A stretch of DNA of 64,000 nt, taken from the NCBI RefSeq assembly GCF_000785435.2, contig NZ_JTDB02000006.1:278907-342906 (forward strand). The letters run 5' to 3'. The DNA is from Paraburkholderia sacchari. GTDB taxonomy: Bacteria; Pseudomonadota; Gammaproteobacteria; Burkholderiales; Burkholderiaceae. Below the pieces are notes generated by a model. It was given only the letters and a program-made list of their open reading frames with translations, did not search any database and had not been told where the DNA came from. Shown piece by piece: positions 35,760 through 44,945 of this stretch; the stretch's first letter is position 1, and each line of letters starts with the position of its first letter. A program made the translations under genes and the position numbers.

Positions 35760-36524
35760 ATGAAAAAGCTTGCCCTGTTCATGGCGATCCTCGCGATCGC
35801 AACCTCCTCGTTCGCGAAGGACTGGTCCACCATCCGATTCGGCGTCGATGCGAGTTATCCGCCATTTGAATCGAAGGCCGCAGACGGCAAACTGGTGGGT
35901 TTCGACATCGACCTCGGCAACGAGATCTGCAAACGTCTGAACGCCAAATGCGTCTGGATCGAGCAGGAATTCGACGGCATGATTCCGGCGCTCAAGGCGA
36001 AGAAGTTCGACGGCGTGCTCTCGTCGATGTCGATGACGCCGCAGCGCCAGGAGCAGATCGCGTTCTCGTCGAAGCTGTTCAACACGCCTACGCGCCTCGT
36101 CGCCAAGAAGGGCACCAACCTGCTGCCCACGGCCGAGTCGCTCAAGGGCAAGTCGGTGGGCGTCGAGCAGGGCACGATCCAGGAAACCTACGCGAAGACG
36201 AACTGGGCGCCCAAGGGCGTGAACGTGGTGCCCTACCAGAACCAGGACCAGGTCTATGCCGACCTGCTCTCGGGTCGTCTTGACGGCGCGCTCCAGGACG
36301 CGGTGCAGGCCGATATCGGCTTCCTGAAGACGCCGCGCGGCGCGGGCTACGAGTTCGCGGGCAAGGAGATTCCCTCGGACGGCGCCGGCATCGGCCTGCG
36401 CAAGGAAGACACCGACTTGAAGGCGAAGATCGACAAGGCCATCGCCGACATGCTCAAGGACGGCACGTACAAGAAGATCGAAGCGAAGTACTTCGACTTC
36501 GACGTGTACGGCAGCAGCAACTAA
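35760..36524 (+). CDS. Polar amino-acid ABC transporter periplasmic binding protein (orphan)
   Basis: A 254-residue family 3 binding protein with a short signal peptide (MKKLALFMAILAIATSSFA). The mature part shows TIRFGVDASYPPFE, GFDIDLGNEIC and the ligand-binding Arg in MTPQRQEQIAF. It is a close relative of the proteins at 11285 and 44095. No permease or ATPase gene adjoins it. GGAGACTC precedes the ATG. It has its own strong terminator, so it is a single-gene unit; the 202-base gap from the deaminase allows its own promoter. Basic amino acids (Lys, Arg, Orn, His) or opines are likely ligands by family. Confidence 0.9.
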   Translation: MKKLALFMAILAIATSSFAKDWSTIRFGVDASYPPFESKAADGKLVGFDIDLGNEICKRLNAKCVWIEQEFDGMIPALKAKKFDGVLSSMSMTPQRQEQIAFSSKLFNTPTRLVAKKGTNLLPTAESLKGKSVGVEQGTIQETYAKTNWAPKGVNVVPYQNQDQVYADLLSGRLDGALQDAVQADIGFLKTPRGAGYEFAGKEIPSDGAGIGLRKEDTDLKAKIDKAIADMLKDGTYKKIEAKYFDFDVYGSSN

Positions 36525-36544
36525 GCCCTCAACAAGCTGTCACG

Positions 36545-36576
36545 AAAGCCCAGGCCATCCGGTCTGGGCTTTTTTG
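36545..36576 (+). terminator. Strong rho-independent terminator
   Basis: A perfect 9-bp stem (AAAGCCCAG/CTGGGCTTT) with a 10-base loop merges into a run of T residues, 20 bases past the binding-protein stop. Confidence 0.9.
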
Positions 36577-36608
36577 TTTGCGATACCGCATGCGATGTTA
36601 TCTATACA

Positions 36609-37991
36609 TTAGCGCCGCGTGGCATGCTCCCGCATTGCGTTCATGCTCTCCAACGCTGCGGCGATGCGCTCGACAACGGGCCTCCAATCGCCCGGCCGAG
36701 GCTGCCGGAACAACGTGACACTGTCATACCATCGTTGTTCCTCGGCCGTTCCCCAAGCCCACTGTGAAACATGGTCCAGCATCGCATACACGGGCACGCC
36801 AAGCGCGCCACCCAGGTGCAGCGGCGCGCTATCTATGGTTACCACTGCGTCGAGTGCGCTGACATGCGCAGCGACATCGTCGAACCCATACCGATAATCG
36901 CCGGTCAGGTCGCAGTGAGGCAGGCTCGCAGGCAGCGGTGGACCTGCTGGCGTAAGCGGGTGAAAAACCACGCCGGGAAGCGCAAATATCGGTGCAAGCT
37001 GCGCCAGCGTCATCGAGCGTTGCGCATCGCGTCGGTGCGCGGGATCCCCACGCCATACCAGTCCAATCTGCAGCGCCTCGGTCCGCGGCGTGCGCTCGCG
37101 AACGTGAGATTTCCATGCCGCAGCGCGGGACGAATCCGCGCTCAAATAACGCTTCCCGTCGACCTGTCCGGGTTTTAGACGAAGCGCAAAAGGAACACTC
37201 ATCATCGGCAGGCAATAATCCGGCTTGCCGTGCAGTGCGTATGCACCCGTCTCGATCTCGATGCACGTCTGGTAATGGCGAGCAAACAAGGGATGCAAGG
37301 ACCGCCGGCATGCCAGAACCATCTGGCCGCCTTCATCGCGTACACGTGCCGCGAGTGCCGGAATAAAGCGCATCATCTGAATATCGTCGCCGTTGCCTTG
37401 CTCACTAAAAACCAGCAACGTTCGACCTTCCAGACGTTGGCCGTTCCAGCGCGGAGCGACGCGCGACATAATGGACACGACGCTATTGTGCGCGCGATCC
37501 GTTCGGGCCAGTCGCGCTTCGTAGCGCGCCCAACCGCGATGCCAGTCACCCTTGCGCAATTCCAGTTCCGCAAGATCCACGGCAGGTGTGGTTGCCGACG
37601 GAACCAGCTTGAGCGCGCGCTCGTAGAGCCGGCGCGCAGCGCCATAACGACCTTGCTCCGCGACGAATTGTGCCAGCGCGGCGGCGACGTTGGCATTCCC
37701 GGGTATGGCTGCGTCGGCAATGCGCATGGTCCTTTCCGCGCTTACCGGGTCGTGCCGCCGCCATTGTGCGCAAGCCAATTGCCACGCAATCTCTACGTCA
37801 CCCGGGTTATGGACAAAATGAGGAAGACACAACCTCTCGACCGATTCCCAATCGCCAGCAAAGCGTCGTTCCAGGACGATTTGGAGCAACGATGCCGCAT
37901 TTCCGGCTGATCCACCCAATGTGGTTGCACCCGCAAGCCGGATATCAGCACGGGTAGCTTGTGAAAAGGGTTTATTCATTTGATCATCCAT
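36609..37991 (-). CDS. TPR protein with glycosyltransferase-like C-terminal domain
   Basis: About 460 residues. The N-terminal half (about residues 35-165) is built of TPR-like helical pairs, for example GRYGAARRLYERALKLVPS and LELRKGDWHRGWARYE. The C-terminal half resembles the GT9/GT41-like domain of many TPR proteins: FSEQGNGDDIQMMRF, GLVWRGDPAHRRDAQRSM, then DAVVTIDSAPLHLGGALGVPVY and WAWGT. Such proteins are proposed glycosyltransferases acting on proteins or cell-surface glycans; the acceptor is unknown. Either of two nearby ATG codons (37991 or 37979) could be the start. It stands alone, divergent from phoD. Confidence 0.78.
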   Translation of the reverse strand: MDDQMNKPFSQATRADIRLAGATTLGGSAGNAASLLQIVLERRFAGDWESVERLCLPHFVHNPGDVEIAWQLACAQWRRHDPVSAERTMRIADAAIPGNANVAAALAQFVAEQGRYGAARRLYERALKLVPSATTPAVDLAELELRKGDWHRGWARYEARLARTDRAHNSVVSIMSRVAPRWNGQRLEGRTLLVFSEQGNGDDIQMMRFIPALAARVRDEGGQMVLACRRSLHPLFARHYQTCIEIETGAYALHGKPDYCLPMMSVPFALRLKPGQVDGKRYLSADSSRAAAWKSHVRERTPRTEALQIGLVWRGDPAHRRDAQRSMTLAQLAPIFALPGVVFHPLTPAGPPLPASLPHCDLTGDYRYGFDDVAAHVSALDAVVTIDSAPLHLGGALGVPVYAMLDHVSQWAWGTAEEQRWYDSVTLFRQPRPGDWRPVVERIAAALESMNAMREHATRR

Positions 37992-38253
37992 AGGAAATCC
38001 GCACCATGCGTAGCCTCATTGGAAAATCTTGAGCGAGATATTTCTCTTCTGATACACGAAAATTCTTAAAAGCACTCGTACTGCAACGGCGGCGGCATGG
38101 AAGTCCGACGCCATTTGTGCCTGCGTCGGCACGCTGCTCCGCGAAGCGGGCAGCAGGAGCCAAAACTGCTGTGCGATAGAGACGCATCGCGTGCTGCGGC
38201 ATCGCAATGCGTCCCGGATATGTGCGGCAAGTCGATCGGGAGGGTCAGAGTCG

Positions 38254-40071
38254 ATGGATCGGCGTCATTTCCTCAAATCGTCGGCATTCTTCACGATTGC
38301 GGCGGCCACCGGCGCGCGCACCGCTTCGCGCCCGGCGCTCCCCGCCGGTGCCGCAAGCAATAGCCTCAACCGCTTTGGCCTCTACCGCTTCGCGCAGGGC
38401 GTCGCCAGCGGCGATCCGCGCGCGCGCTCCATCGTGTTCTGGACACGGTGCGTACCCGCGCCCGCGGACGAACAGCACCACGCAAAGCGCGCCATGCGCG
38501 CGGTCCCGCTGCGACTCGAAGTGTCGACGCAGCCGGACTTCTCCGCACTCATCGCCAATGTGCCACTCTCGGCATCGCCCGACTACGACTTCACCGTGCG
38601 CACCAAGGTCACGGCGCTCTCGCCGAACACGACCTATCACTATCGATTCATCGCCGACGACGACATGAGCGCCAGCGGCGTTGCGCGCACGGCCCCCGAT
38701 GAAAACGAAGCCAACGACCTGATTCGCTTCGCGTGGATCAATTGCCAGGACTGGGGCGTCAATCACTGGCAAGCCATGACGCTGCTCGCAGACGAAAGCG
38801 ATCTCGCCTTTGTCGTGCATGTCGGCGACTATATCTATGAAACAGTCGGGGGCCCGCGAAGCGATGCGGTCGAGACGGCGCATCCGGCGCTGAAACTACC
38901 CGATGCGAAGCGGCTCGCAGACGGCACGCTCTATGCCGATTCGCTCGAAGACTATCGCACGCTCTATCGCACCTATCGTTCCGATCCGCGCTTGCAAACG
39001 CTGCACCAGCGCCTGCCGATGATCGCGGTATGGGACGACCACGAATTCTCCGACGATTGCTGGCAGGATCATCAGGTCTACACCAACGAGGAAAGGCAGG
39101 TGACCAGACGCCGCCGCAACGCCAATCGCGCGTGGGCGGAGTACATGCCAGTGGACTGGAGCGACGTGCGCTTCGAGCCGGACAACCCGTCGTTCATGAA
39201 CATCCGCATCTACCGCGATTTTCGGTTCGGAATGCTAATGCATCTCGTGATGACGGACGAGCGCCTCTATCGCGACGATCATGTCGTAAGCGAAGCGGCA
39301 ATTGCCCACGCGCACTTGCACGACCCGGTGCACGGCAACGACGCCGCCGGCTCGCGCTACTTCGTCCAGCAGAACGTCCTCCAGCGCTTCGAAACGTGGG
39401 ATACCCGGCACCTCGGCCGCGCGCCATCGATACTCGGCCCGGAGCAGACGCAGTGGTGGAAGGACACCATGAGGCGCTCGCCGGCGGTGTGGAAGGTGTG
39501 GGGCAACGAGGTGATGCTGAATCGCCTGTGGGCTGTGATGCCGGGTGCGCCAAAGGATCCGGCCGCGCGCCTCGTGATCGACTGCGATTCATGGGACGGC
39601 TATCCGGCGCACAAACACGACCTGCTCTCCTGGTTGAAGGAACAGGGCATCCATAACGCAGTATCCATCTCGGGAGATCTCCATGCGTTTCAGTGCGGCG
39701 TCGTGCGCGACGACCCGGACCCCGTAAGGGGAACGCCCGTGATCGTCGACTTCGTGTGCGCCGGAATCAGCAGCACGTCTTTCTATGCCTACGTCAAGGC
39801 GGGCTGGTCCGGCACGCCGTTCGCGTCGCTGGCAACCACGCCGGCCAGACTCGACGCCTTCCTGAAGACGAACAATCCGGACCTGTGCCACGCCGACCAC
39901 GATGCGCATGGCTACGCGTCGGTCACCGTGACGCCCGAGCATTTCTCCGTGGTGTTCAACAAGATGAAGCCCTTGAACCCGGACGGCACCGCGCCCGCGG
40001 ATGCCCTGCTCGATCGCACGCGGCTGACCGTGCCGAGGGACGCGGTCGAAGTGCGCGTCGAGCGCTTATAG
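38254..40071 (+). CDS. phoD: Alkaline phosphatase D / PhoD-like phosphodiesterase, Tat-exported
   Basis: A 605-residue secreted metallophosphatase. It starts with a Tat-type leader, RRHFLKSSAFF followed by an Ala-rich region. An N-terminal beta domain (about 70-170) is followed by the metal-binding core with NCQDWGVN, HVGDYIYE, WDDHEFSDD and a late SGDLHAF. PhoD enzymes need Fe/Ca and cleave phosphodiesters and monoesters outside the cytoplasmic membrane. ATG at 38254 is preferred because GGGAGGG precedes it and it gives a proper Tat leader. No Pho box was identified by eye. It is convergent with a LysR gene. Confidence 0.87.
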   Translation: MDRRHFLKSSAFFTIAAATGARTASRPALPAGAASNSLNRFGLYRFAQGVASGDPRARSIVFWTRCVPAPADEQHHAKRAMRAVPLRLEVSTQPDFSALIANVPLSASPDYDFTVRTKVTALSPNTTYHYRFIADDDMSASGVARTAPDENEANDLIRFAWINCQDWGVNHWQAMTLLADESDLAFVVHVGDYIYETVGGPRSDAVETAHPALKLPDAKRLADGTLYADSLEDYRTLYRTYRSDPRLQTLHQRLPMIAVWDDHEFSDDCWQDHQVYTNEERQVTRRRRNANRAWAEYMPVDWSDVRFEPDNPSFMNIRIYRDFRFGMLMHLVMTDERLYRDDHVVSEAAIAHAHLHDPVHGNDAAGSRYFVQQNVLQRFETWDTRHLGRAPSILGPEQTQWWKDTMRRSPAVWKVWGNEVMLNRLWAVMPGAPKDPAARLVIDCDSWDGYPAHKHDLLSWLKEQGIHNAVSISGDLHAFQCGVVRDDPDPVRGTPVIVDFVCAGISSTSFYAYVKAGWSGTPFASLATTPARLDAFLKTNNPDLCHADHDAHGYASVTVTPEHFSVVFNKMKPLNPDGTAPADALLDRTRLTVPRDAVEVRVERL

Positions 40072-40113
40072 ATCCCGGCCGCTTTTTCTCCGCATAGTTA
40101 GCGGCGTTCCGCT

Positions 40114-41028
40114 TCACGCGCCGATGCGCATCTCCATCTGCGCGAACGCCTCGCGCAACATCGCGCAAAATGCCTCGCCGGGCATCGAGAGCGCCTGCGA
40201 GACGGGCGTCGCCAGATAGAAGTGATCACGCACCTGCGGCTCGAACGGCTTGACGATCACGCGCTGGTCCGCATAAGCAGCCGTGACCGGATCGATCAGC
40301 GCCACGCCCGCGCCGTTCGCCACGAACGCCACGATCGTCTTCGATAGCTGTGCCTCGATCGACATCGAGCGCGTCACGCCCGCCTCCACGAACACCCGGT
40401 CGATCGCGCTGCGCGCCTCGAAACTCGGCGGGAACGAGATGAACGGTTCGCCGCGCAAGTCGGCGGGCCGCACGAAGCGCTTGCGCGCGAGCCGGTGCTG
40501 GCGCGGCAGGATGCAGCGCATGGCCGCTTCCGCCAGCCGCTCGCTGCGGATCGCGGGATGCGGAACGGGCTCGGCAATCAGCCCGATATCGCACTGGCCC
40601 GAGGCCACCTTGTCGACCACCGTGGACGCGCTGTGCGCGAGCAGCGTGACGTCGATGCCGGGATGCTCGCGCGTAAAGCGCGTGACGATCTCGGGCAGCA
40701 GGTCGAGCGCCACGGCGGGCGAGCCCGCCACGCGCAGCGTGCCCAGCCGCATCGCGCGGATCTGCTCGGCCGCCTGCGCCACGCGATCGAGCCCGACGAA
40801 CGCGCGCTCGACCTCCTCATACAGCACACGCGCCTGAGCGGTGGGCACGAAGCGGCCCGGCTGCCGCTCGAACAGCGTGAAGCCGATCCGGTCTTCGAGG
40901 TCGGCTATGAGCCGGCTGACCGCCGGCTGCGAGATATGAAGCTCTTGCGCGGCGCGCGTCACCGTGTGGCGTTGCATCACCGCTCGAAAGGCTTCGATCT
41001 GGCGGATTCTGAGCGAAGGCGCGTTCAT
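40114..41028 (-). CDS. LysR-family regulator, OccR/NocR-like
   Basis: A 304-residue LysR regulator. The helix-turn-helix is TVTRAAQELHISQPAVSRLIADLE (about residues 22-45), followed by a C-terminal effector domain. The N-terminal style (LRIRQIEAFRAVM and TRAAQELHISQPAVS) resembles the opine-catabolism regulators OccR/NocR. It is divergent from the opine-oxidase-like genes, 149 bases away, and so most likely activates them on binding an opine or amino-acid ligand. The ribosome site before its ATG is poor. Confidence 0.83.
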   Translation of the reverse strand: MNAPSLRIRQIEAFRAVMQRHTVTRAAQELHISQPAVSRLIADLEDRIGFTLFERQPGRFVPTAQARVLYEEVERAFVGLDRVAQAAEQIRAMRLGTLRVAGSPAVALDLLPEIVTRFTREHPGIDVTLLAHSASTVVDKVASGQCDIGLIAEPVPHPAIRSERLAEAAMRCILPRQHRLARKRFVRPADLRGEPFISFPPSFEARSAIDRVFVEAGVTRSMSIEAQLSKTIVAFVANGAGVALIDPVTAAYADQRVIVKPFEPQVRDHFYLATPVSQALSMPGEAFCAMLREAFAQMEMRIGA

Positions 41029-41177
41029 AACATTGGATTATGGGTAACTGAACAAGCTGTATTGGACGGCTCATTTTGCCCGCCGCAAGATCCAATCTGC
41101 AACGAAAAACATGCAAGGAACCGGATCGCCATGGCATATAACACCCAAACCCCGCCCAAGCCGCCCCGGAGCGGTGC

Positions 41178-42311
41178 GTGAGCGCACGCGGGACACGCAG
41201 CTTCGACGTCGTCGTGGCCGGTGGCGGCCTGGTCGGCATGGCCATCGCCTGGGGCGTCACGCGTCTGGGCCTGCGCGTGGCCGTCTGCGACGGCGAGGAC
41301 ATCGCCTTTCGCGCGGCGCGCGGCAACTTCGGGCTCGTCTGGGTGCAGGGCAAGGGCGGGCGCTGCCTGCCCTACGCGCGCTGGTCGCGCCAATCTTCCG
41401 AACGCTGGAGCGCGTTCGCCGGCCAGCTGCAACGCGAAACCGGCGTGAACTGCGGCTTCGAGCGCCCCGGCGGCATTGAGCTTTTCGAGCACGAGACAGA
41501 ACTCGAAAGCGCGACCGCGCTGCTCGAATCGCTGCGCCGCCAGGATGCGGCGCTCACCTATGAAGTGCTGAACCCGGTTGCATTACGCAGGCGCATTCCG
41601 GCTGCGTCTGCGGCGCTTGCGGGCGCACTCTGGTCGCCGAACGACGGTCACGCGAATCCGCTTTACACGCTGCGCGCGATGCTCGAAGCCTTCCTCGCCT
41701 GCGGTGGCGTCTACCTGCCGCGCAACGAGGTGCGCGAGGTCCGTCCGCGCGCGGGCCGCTTCGAGATCGACACGCCCTCGGGTCTGCTCGAAGCGGAGCG
41801 CGTGGTGCTCGCGGCCGGTTTCGACAACGCGCGGCTAGCGCCGATGGTCGGCGTGCACGCGCCCATCTCGCCGCTGCGCGGCCAGATCATGGTCACGGAG
41901 CGGCTCGCGCCGTTTCTCGCCTATCCCACGCTGGTGGTCCGGCAAACCCCGGAAGGCTCCGTGTTGCTAGGCGACTCGGCCGAGGACGTCGGCTTCGACG
42001 ACGGTCAGACGCGCTCGGCCATGGTCGATATCGCGCGCCGCGCGCGCACCGCGTTTCCGGCGCTCGCGCACGCGCGCATCGTGCGCTCGTGGGGCGCGCT
42101 GCGCATCATGACGCCGGACGGGCTGCCCGTTTATGAAGAATCGCGCAGCCATCCGGGCGCGTTCGTCGCGATCTGCCACAGCGGCGTGACGCTGGCCGCC
42201 GCGCACGCCGACCTCGTCGCGCCCTGGATCGCCGGCGGCGCGGCGCCCGCCGAACTCGAAGCCTTCACCACAGCGCGCTTCGCCGCGCCCAAGGTTGCAC
42301 CCCATGTTTGA
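41178..42311 (+). CDS. FAD-dependent amino-acid/opine oxidoreductase, catalytic subunit (OoxB/DadA-like)
   Basis: A 377-residue DAO-type flavoprotein. The N-terminal dinucleotide fold is VVVAGGGLVGMAIAWGV and the C-terminal FAD region contains GALRIMTPDGLPV and CHSGVTLA. In octopine/nopaline oxidases and in D-amino-acid or hydroxyproline dehydrogenases of similar layout, this subunit oxidises a secondary amine. The start is GTG with GGAG upstream. The stop overlaps the next gene by eight bases, so translation is coupled. Together with the [2Fe-2S] protein and the larger FAD subunit it should form a heteromeric membrane-linked or soluble dehydrogenase. Confidence 0.85.
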   Translation: MSARGTRSFDVVVAGGGLVGMAIAWGVTRLGLRVAVCDGEDIAFRAARGNFGLVWVQGKGGRCLPYARWSRQSSERWSAFAGQLQRETGVNCGFERPGGIELFEHETELESATALLESLRRQDAALTYEVLNPVALRRRIPAASAALAGALWSPNDGHANPLYTLRAMLEAFLACGGVYLPRNEVREVRPRAGRFEIDTPSGLLEAERVVLAAGFDNARLAPMVGVHAPISPLRGQIMVTERLAPFLAYPTLVVRQTPEGSVLLGDSAEDVGFDDGQTRSAMVDIARRARTAFPALAHARIVRSWGALRIMTPDGLPVYEESRSHPGAFVAICHSGVTLAAAHADLVAPWIAGGAAPAELEAFTTARFAAPKVAPHV

Positions 42312-42603
42312 ACTCATCGCCCCCGCCGCAGCAAACGATGCGCGCGTGCACATCCATATCGACGGCATGCTTCACGACGTGCCCGCGCATTACAGCGTCG
42401 CCGCCGCGATGCTCGCGAACGGCGCCACCGCCTGCCGCGCGACCGCGGTGAGCGGCGCACCGCGCGGACCCTTCTGCATGATGGGTGTCTGCTACGACTG
42501 CCTCGTCGAAATCGACGGCGTGCCCAACGTCCAGGCCTGCATGACTCAGGTGCGCAGCGGCATGCAAGTCCGCGCGATGAACGGCAAGGCGGAGCTGCCA
42601 TGA
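42304..42603 (+). CDS. Small [2Fe-2S] ferredoxin-like subunit of the opine-oxidase-type complex
   Basis: A 99-residue (2Fe-2S)-binding protein of the Fer2_4 type. Cluster ligands are visible in FCMMGVCYDCLVEI plus a later Cys in VQACMTQV. It is equivalent to the HcnA/OoxC-like small subunit that passes electrons between flavins. The ATG overlaps the upstream gene, and its TGA overlaps the next ATG in ATGA, an arrangement typical of a tightly coupled complex. Confidence 0.85.
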   Translation: MFELIAPAAANDARVHIHIDGMLHDVPAHYSVAAAMLANGATACRATAVSGAPRGPFCMMGVCYDCLVEIDGVPNVQACMTQVRSGMQVRAMNGKAELP

Positions 42604-44036
42604 CGCGCCGCCAATGCGATTTGCTGATCGTCGGCGCGGGCCCCGCCGGCATGGCCGCCGCCATCGCGGCGCGTACGGCCGGACTCGCCGTCACCGTGGC
42701 CGATGAAGGCCCCTCGCCGGGCGGCCAGATTTATCGGAATCTCACCGCAGCGCCGGCACGGATAGCCCAGTGGCTCGGCAAGGACTACGAAGCGGGCCGC
42801 CCGCTCGTCGCTGGCCTGCTCGCGAGCGGCGTGCAGTATCTGCCGCGCAGCGTCGTCTGGCAGATCGCCTTCGAGCCGGAAGCGGTTGCGATGCTCACGC
42901 AAGGCGCGCCCGAGGGCGGCACGCTGGAAGTCGGCGCTCGGGCCGTCCTGATCGCAACGGGCGCGCAGGAAAGGCCGTGGCCCGTACGCGGCTGGACCCT
43001 GCCCGGCGTGATGGGCGTGGGCGCTGCGCAAACGCTGCTGAAGTCCGCGGGCCTCGCGCCCGGCGACGACACCGTGATCGCGGGCAGCGGTCCGTTGCTC
43101 TGGCTGTTTGCCGCGCAACTGCTGAACGCGGGGCGACGCGTGCGTGCGCTGGTCGACACGACGCCGCGCGACGCCTGGCGTCGCGCCCTGCCGCATGCCC
43201 TGCCCGCGCTGCGCGGCGCGGACTATCTGCTCAAGGGATGGCGCATGCTGCGCGCGGTGCGCAGCGCCGGCATCCCCATGTACAGCGGCGCGAGCGGCGT
43301 GACGATCGAAGGCAACGGCCGTGCCGAACGCATTCGCTTTTGCGACGCCAGCGGCGTTGAGCACACGCTGGAGAGTTCGCTCGTGCTGCTTCATCAAGGC
43401 GTGATTCCGTCGACGCAACTCGCCCGCTCGCTGGGTTGCGTACATGAATGGGACACGCACGCGGCCTGCTGGCGCCCGCAACGCGACAGTCGTGGCCGCA
43501 GCAGCGTGCCAGGCGTCTGGATCGCCGGCGATAGCGCGGGCATTGGCGGCGCGCAGGCTGCGGCGCTGGCCGGCGAAATCGCCGCGCTCGACATCGCCGC
43601 CGCGCTCGGCCGGCTCGACGCATCAACTCAGGCCGCGCGCGAACGCCCCGTACAGCGTGCGCTGCGTCGCCATCTGGCCGTGCGCCCGCTGCTCGACGCG
43701 CTTTACACACCGCCGGCCACGCATCGCATTCCGGATAACGAAACAATTGTCTGCCGCTGCGAGGAAATCACGGCCGGAGAAATTCGCGAACTCGCCAGGC
43801 TGGGCTGCCAGGGGCCGAACCAGATGAAGGCGTTTACGCGCTGCGGCATGGGCCCGTGCCAGGGCCGGTGGTGCGGCACGACAGTGGGCGAACTGATTGC
43901 GGAAGTCCAGCAGCGCGAAGTCGCCGATGTGGGCCACTACCGCATACGCGCACCGATCAAGCCGATTAGCGTGGGCGAAATGGCCGACGCCCTCGAACTC
44001 GCGGACGACTTCCGGCGCGGCGACTTTCCAAGTTGA
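42600..44036 (+). CDS. FAD/NAD(P)-binding oxidoreductase subunit with BFD-like [2Fe-2S] domain (OoxA/HcnB-like)
   Basis: A 478-residue flavoprotein. The N-terminal GAGPAGMAAAIAART motif binds FAD, and a second nucleotide fold near residues 140-175 includes TVIAGSGPLLWLFA. The C terminus has a bacterioferredoxin-associated-type cluster domain: CRCEEITAGEI and CGMGPCQGRWCG. This is the layout of OoxA/NoxA opine oxidase and HcnB subunits, and it probably delivers electrons to quinone or the respiratory chain. It completes the three-gene oxidase. A substrate-binding protein gene follows 58 bases later, suggesting uptake and oxidation of the same compound. Confidence 0.87.
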   Translation: MTRRQCDLLIVGAGPAGMAAAIAARTAGLAVTVADEGPSPGGQIYRNLTAAPARIAQWLGKDYEAGRPLVAGLLASGVQYLPRSVVWQIAFEPEAVAMLTQGAPEGGTLEVGARAVLIATGAQERPWPVRGWTLPGVMGVGAAQTLLKSAGLAPGDDTVIAGSGPLLWLFAAQLLNAGRRVRALVDTTPRDAWRRALPHALPALRGADYLLKGWRMLRAVRSAGIPMYSGASGVTIEGNGRAERIRFCDASGVEHTLESSLVLLHQGVIPSTQLARSLGCVHEWDTHAACWRPQRDSRGRSSVPGVWIAGDSAGIGGAQAAALAGEIAALDIAAALGRLDASTQAARERPVQRALRRHLAVRPLLDALYTPPATHRIPDNETIVCRCEEITAGEIRELARLGCQGPNQMKAFTRCGMGPCQGRWCGTTVGELIAEVQQREVADVGHYRIRAPIKPISVGEMADALELADDFRRGDFPS

Positions 44037-44094
44037 TTCGCGGCCAGCCATACACACACTTGCACCCCAATCCACAAACGAACGGAGACCCAGC

Positions 44095-44880
44095 ATGAAG
44101 ACGCGCCTTACGATCCTCCTCTCGGCTGCCGCCATGGCCTTCGCCTCGCATGCCGCCCTTGCGAAAGACTGGACGACGATCCGCATCGGCGTCGACCCCA
44201 CCTACCCGCCGTTCGAGTCCACCGCGACCGACGGCAGCATGAAGGGCTTCGACATCGATCTCGGCAATGCGCTGTGCGCGAAGCTCAACGCCAAATGCGT
44301 GTGGGTTTCCAGCAGCTTCGACGGTTTGATCCCCGGCTTGCAGGCGCGCAAATTCGACGTGATTCTCTCGTCGATGGCGGCCACCGAGCGGCGCCGCCAG
44401 CAGATCGATTTCACGGACCGTCTTTATCGCAACCAGACGCGCCTGATCGCGCGCGCGAATTCCGGACTCCTGCCTGAAGCATCGAAGCTTTCGGGCAAGC
44501 GCATCGCTGTCGAGCAAGGCACGATTCAGGAAACCTATGCGCGCGAAAAATGGTCCGCTTCGGGCGTCGAGGTCGTGCCGTATCCGAGCTATGACCAGGC
44601 TTATGTGGATCTCGTCAATGCGCGCGTGGATGGCGTGCTGATGGACGCCGTGCAAGGGCAGCTTGGCTTCCTCTCCACGCCGCAAGGCAAGGGCTTTGCG
44701 TTCGCGGGCGGCACCGTTTACGACGCGAAGATCATGGGCAACGGCGACGCCGCGGGCGTGCGCAAATCGGACGCCGATCTGCGCGACGCGCTCAACCGCG
44801 CCATTGCACAGATCCGCAACGACGGCACGTACAACAAGATCCAGTCGAAGTACTTCGACTTCGATATGTACGGGAATTGA
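44095..44880 (+). CDS. Polar amino-acid/opine ABC transporter periplasmic binding protein
   Basis: A 261-residue family 3 binding protein with a signal peptide ending near residue 24 (HAALAKDW). It has TIRIGVDPTYPPFE, GFDIDLGNALC and the Arg of MAATERRRQQIDFT. ACGGAGACC precedes the ATG. It is the third paralogue in the window. Because it closes the opine-oxidase-like operon and ends at a clear terminator, its ligand is probably the oxidase substrate, an opine or basic amino acid. In classical occ/noc loci permease genes accompany it; here none do. Confidence 0.9.
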   Translation: MKTRLTILLSAAAMAFASHAALAKDWTTIRIGVDPTYPPFESTATDGSMKGFDIDLGNALCAKLNAKCVWVSSSFDGLIPGLQARKFDVILSSMAATERRRQQIDFTDRLYRNQTRLIARANSGLLPEASKLSGKRIAVEQGTIQETYAREKWSASGVEVVPYPSYDQAYVDLVNARVDGVLMDAVQGQLGFLSTPQGKGFAFAGGTVYDAKIMGNGDAAGVRKSDADLRDALNRAIAQIRNDGTYNKIQSKYFDFDMYGN

Positions 44881-44910
44881 GGTAGCCGCTTCGAAAGACA
44901 CGTGCAACAA

Positions 44911-44938
44911 CGGGGCCGATTTCAAGGCCCCGCTTTTT
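44911..44938. terminator. Terminator between the opine and aromatic operons
   Basis: A perfect 7-bp stem (CGGGGCC/GGCCCCG) with an 8-base loop is followed on the plus strand by CTTTTT. It lies 30 bases past the binding-protein stop and just beyond the 3' end of the convergent VOC gene. Confidence 0.85.
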
Positions 44939-44945
44939 GCGCATT

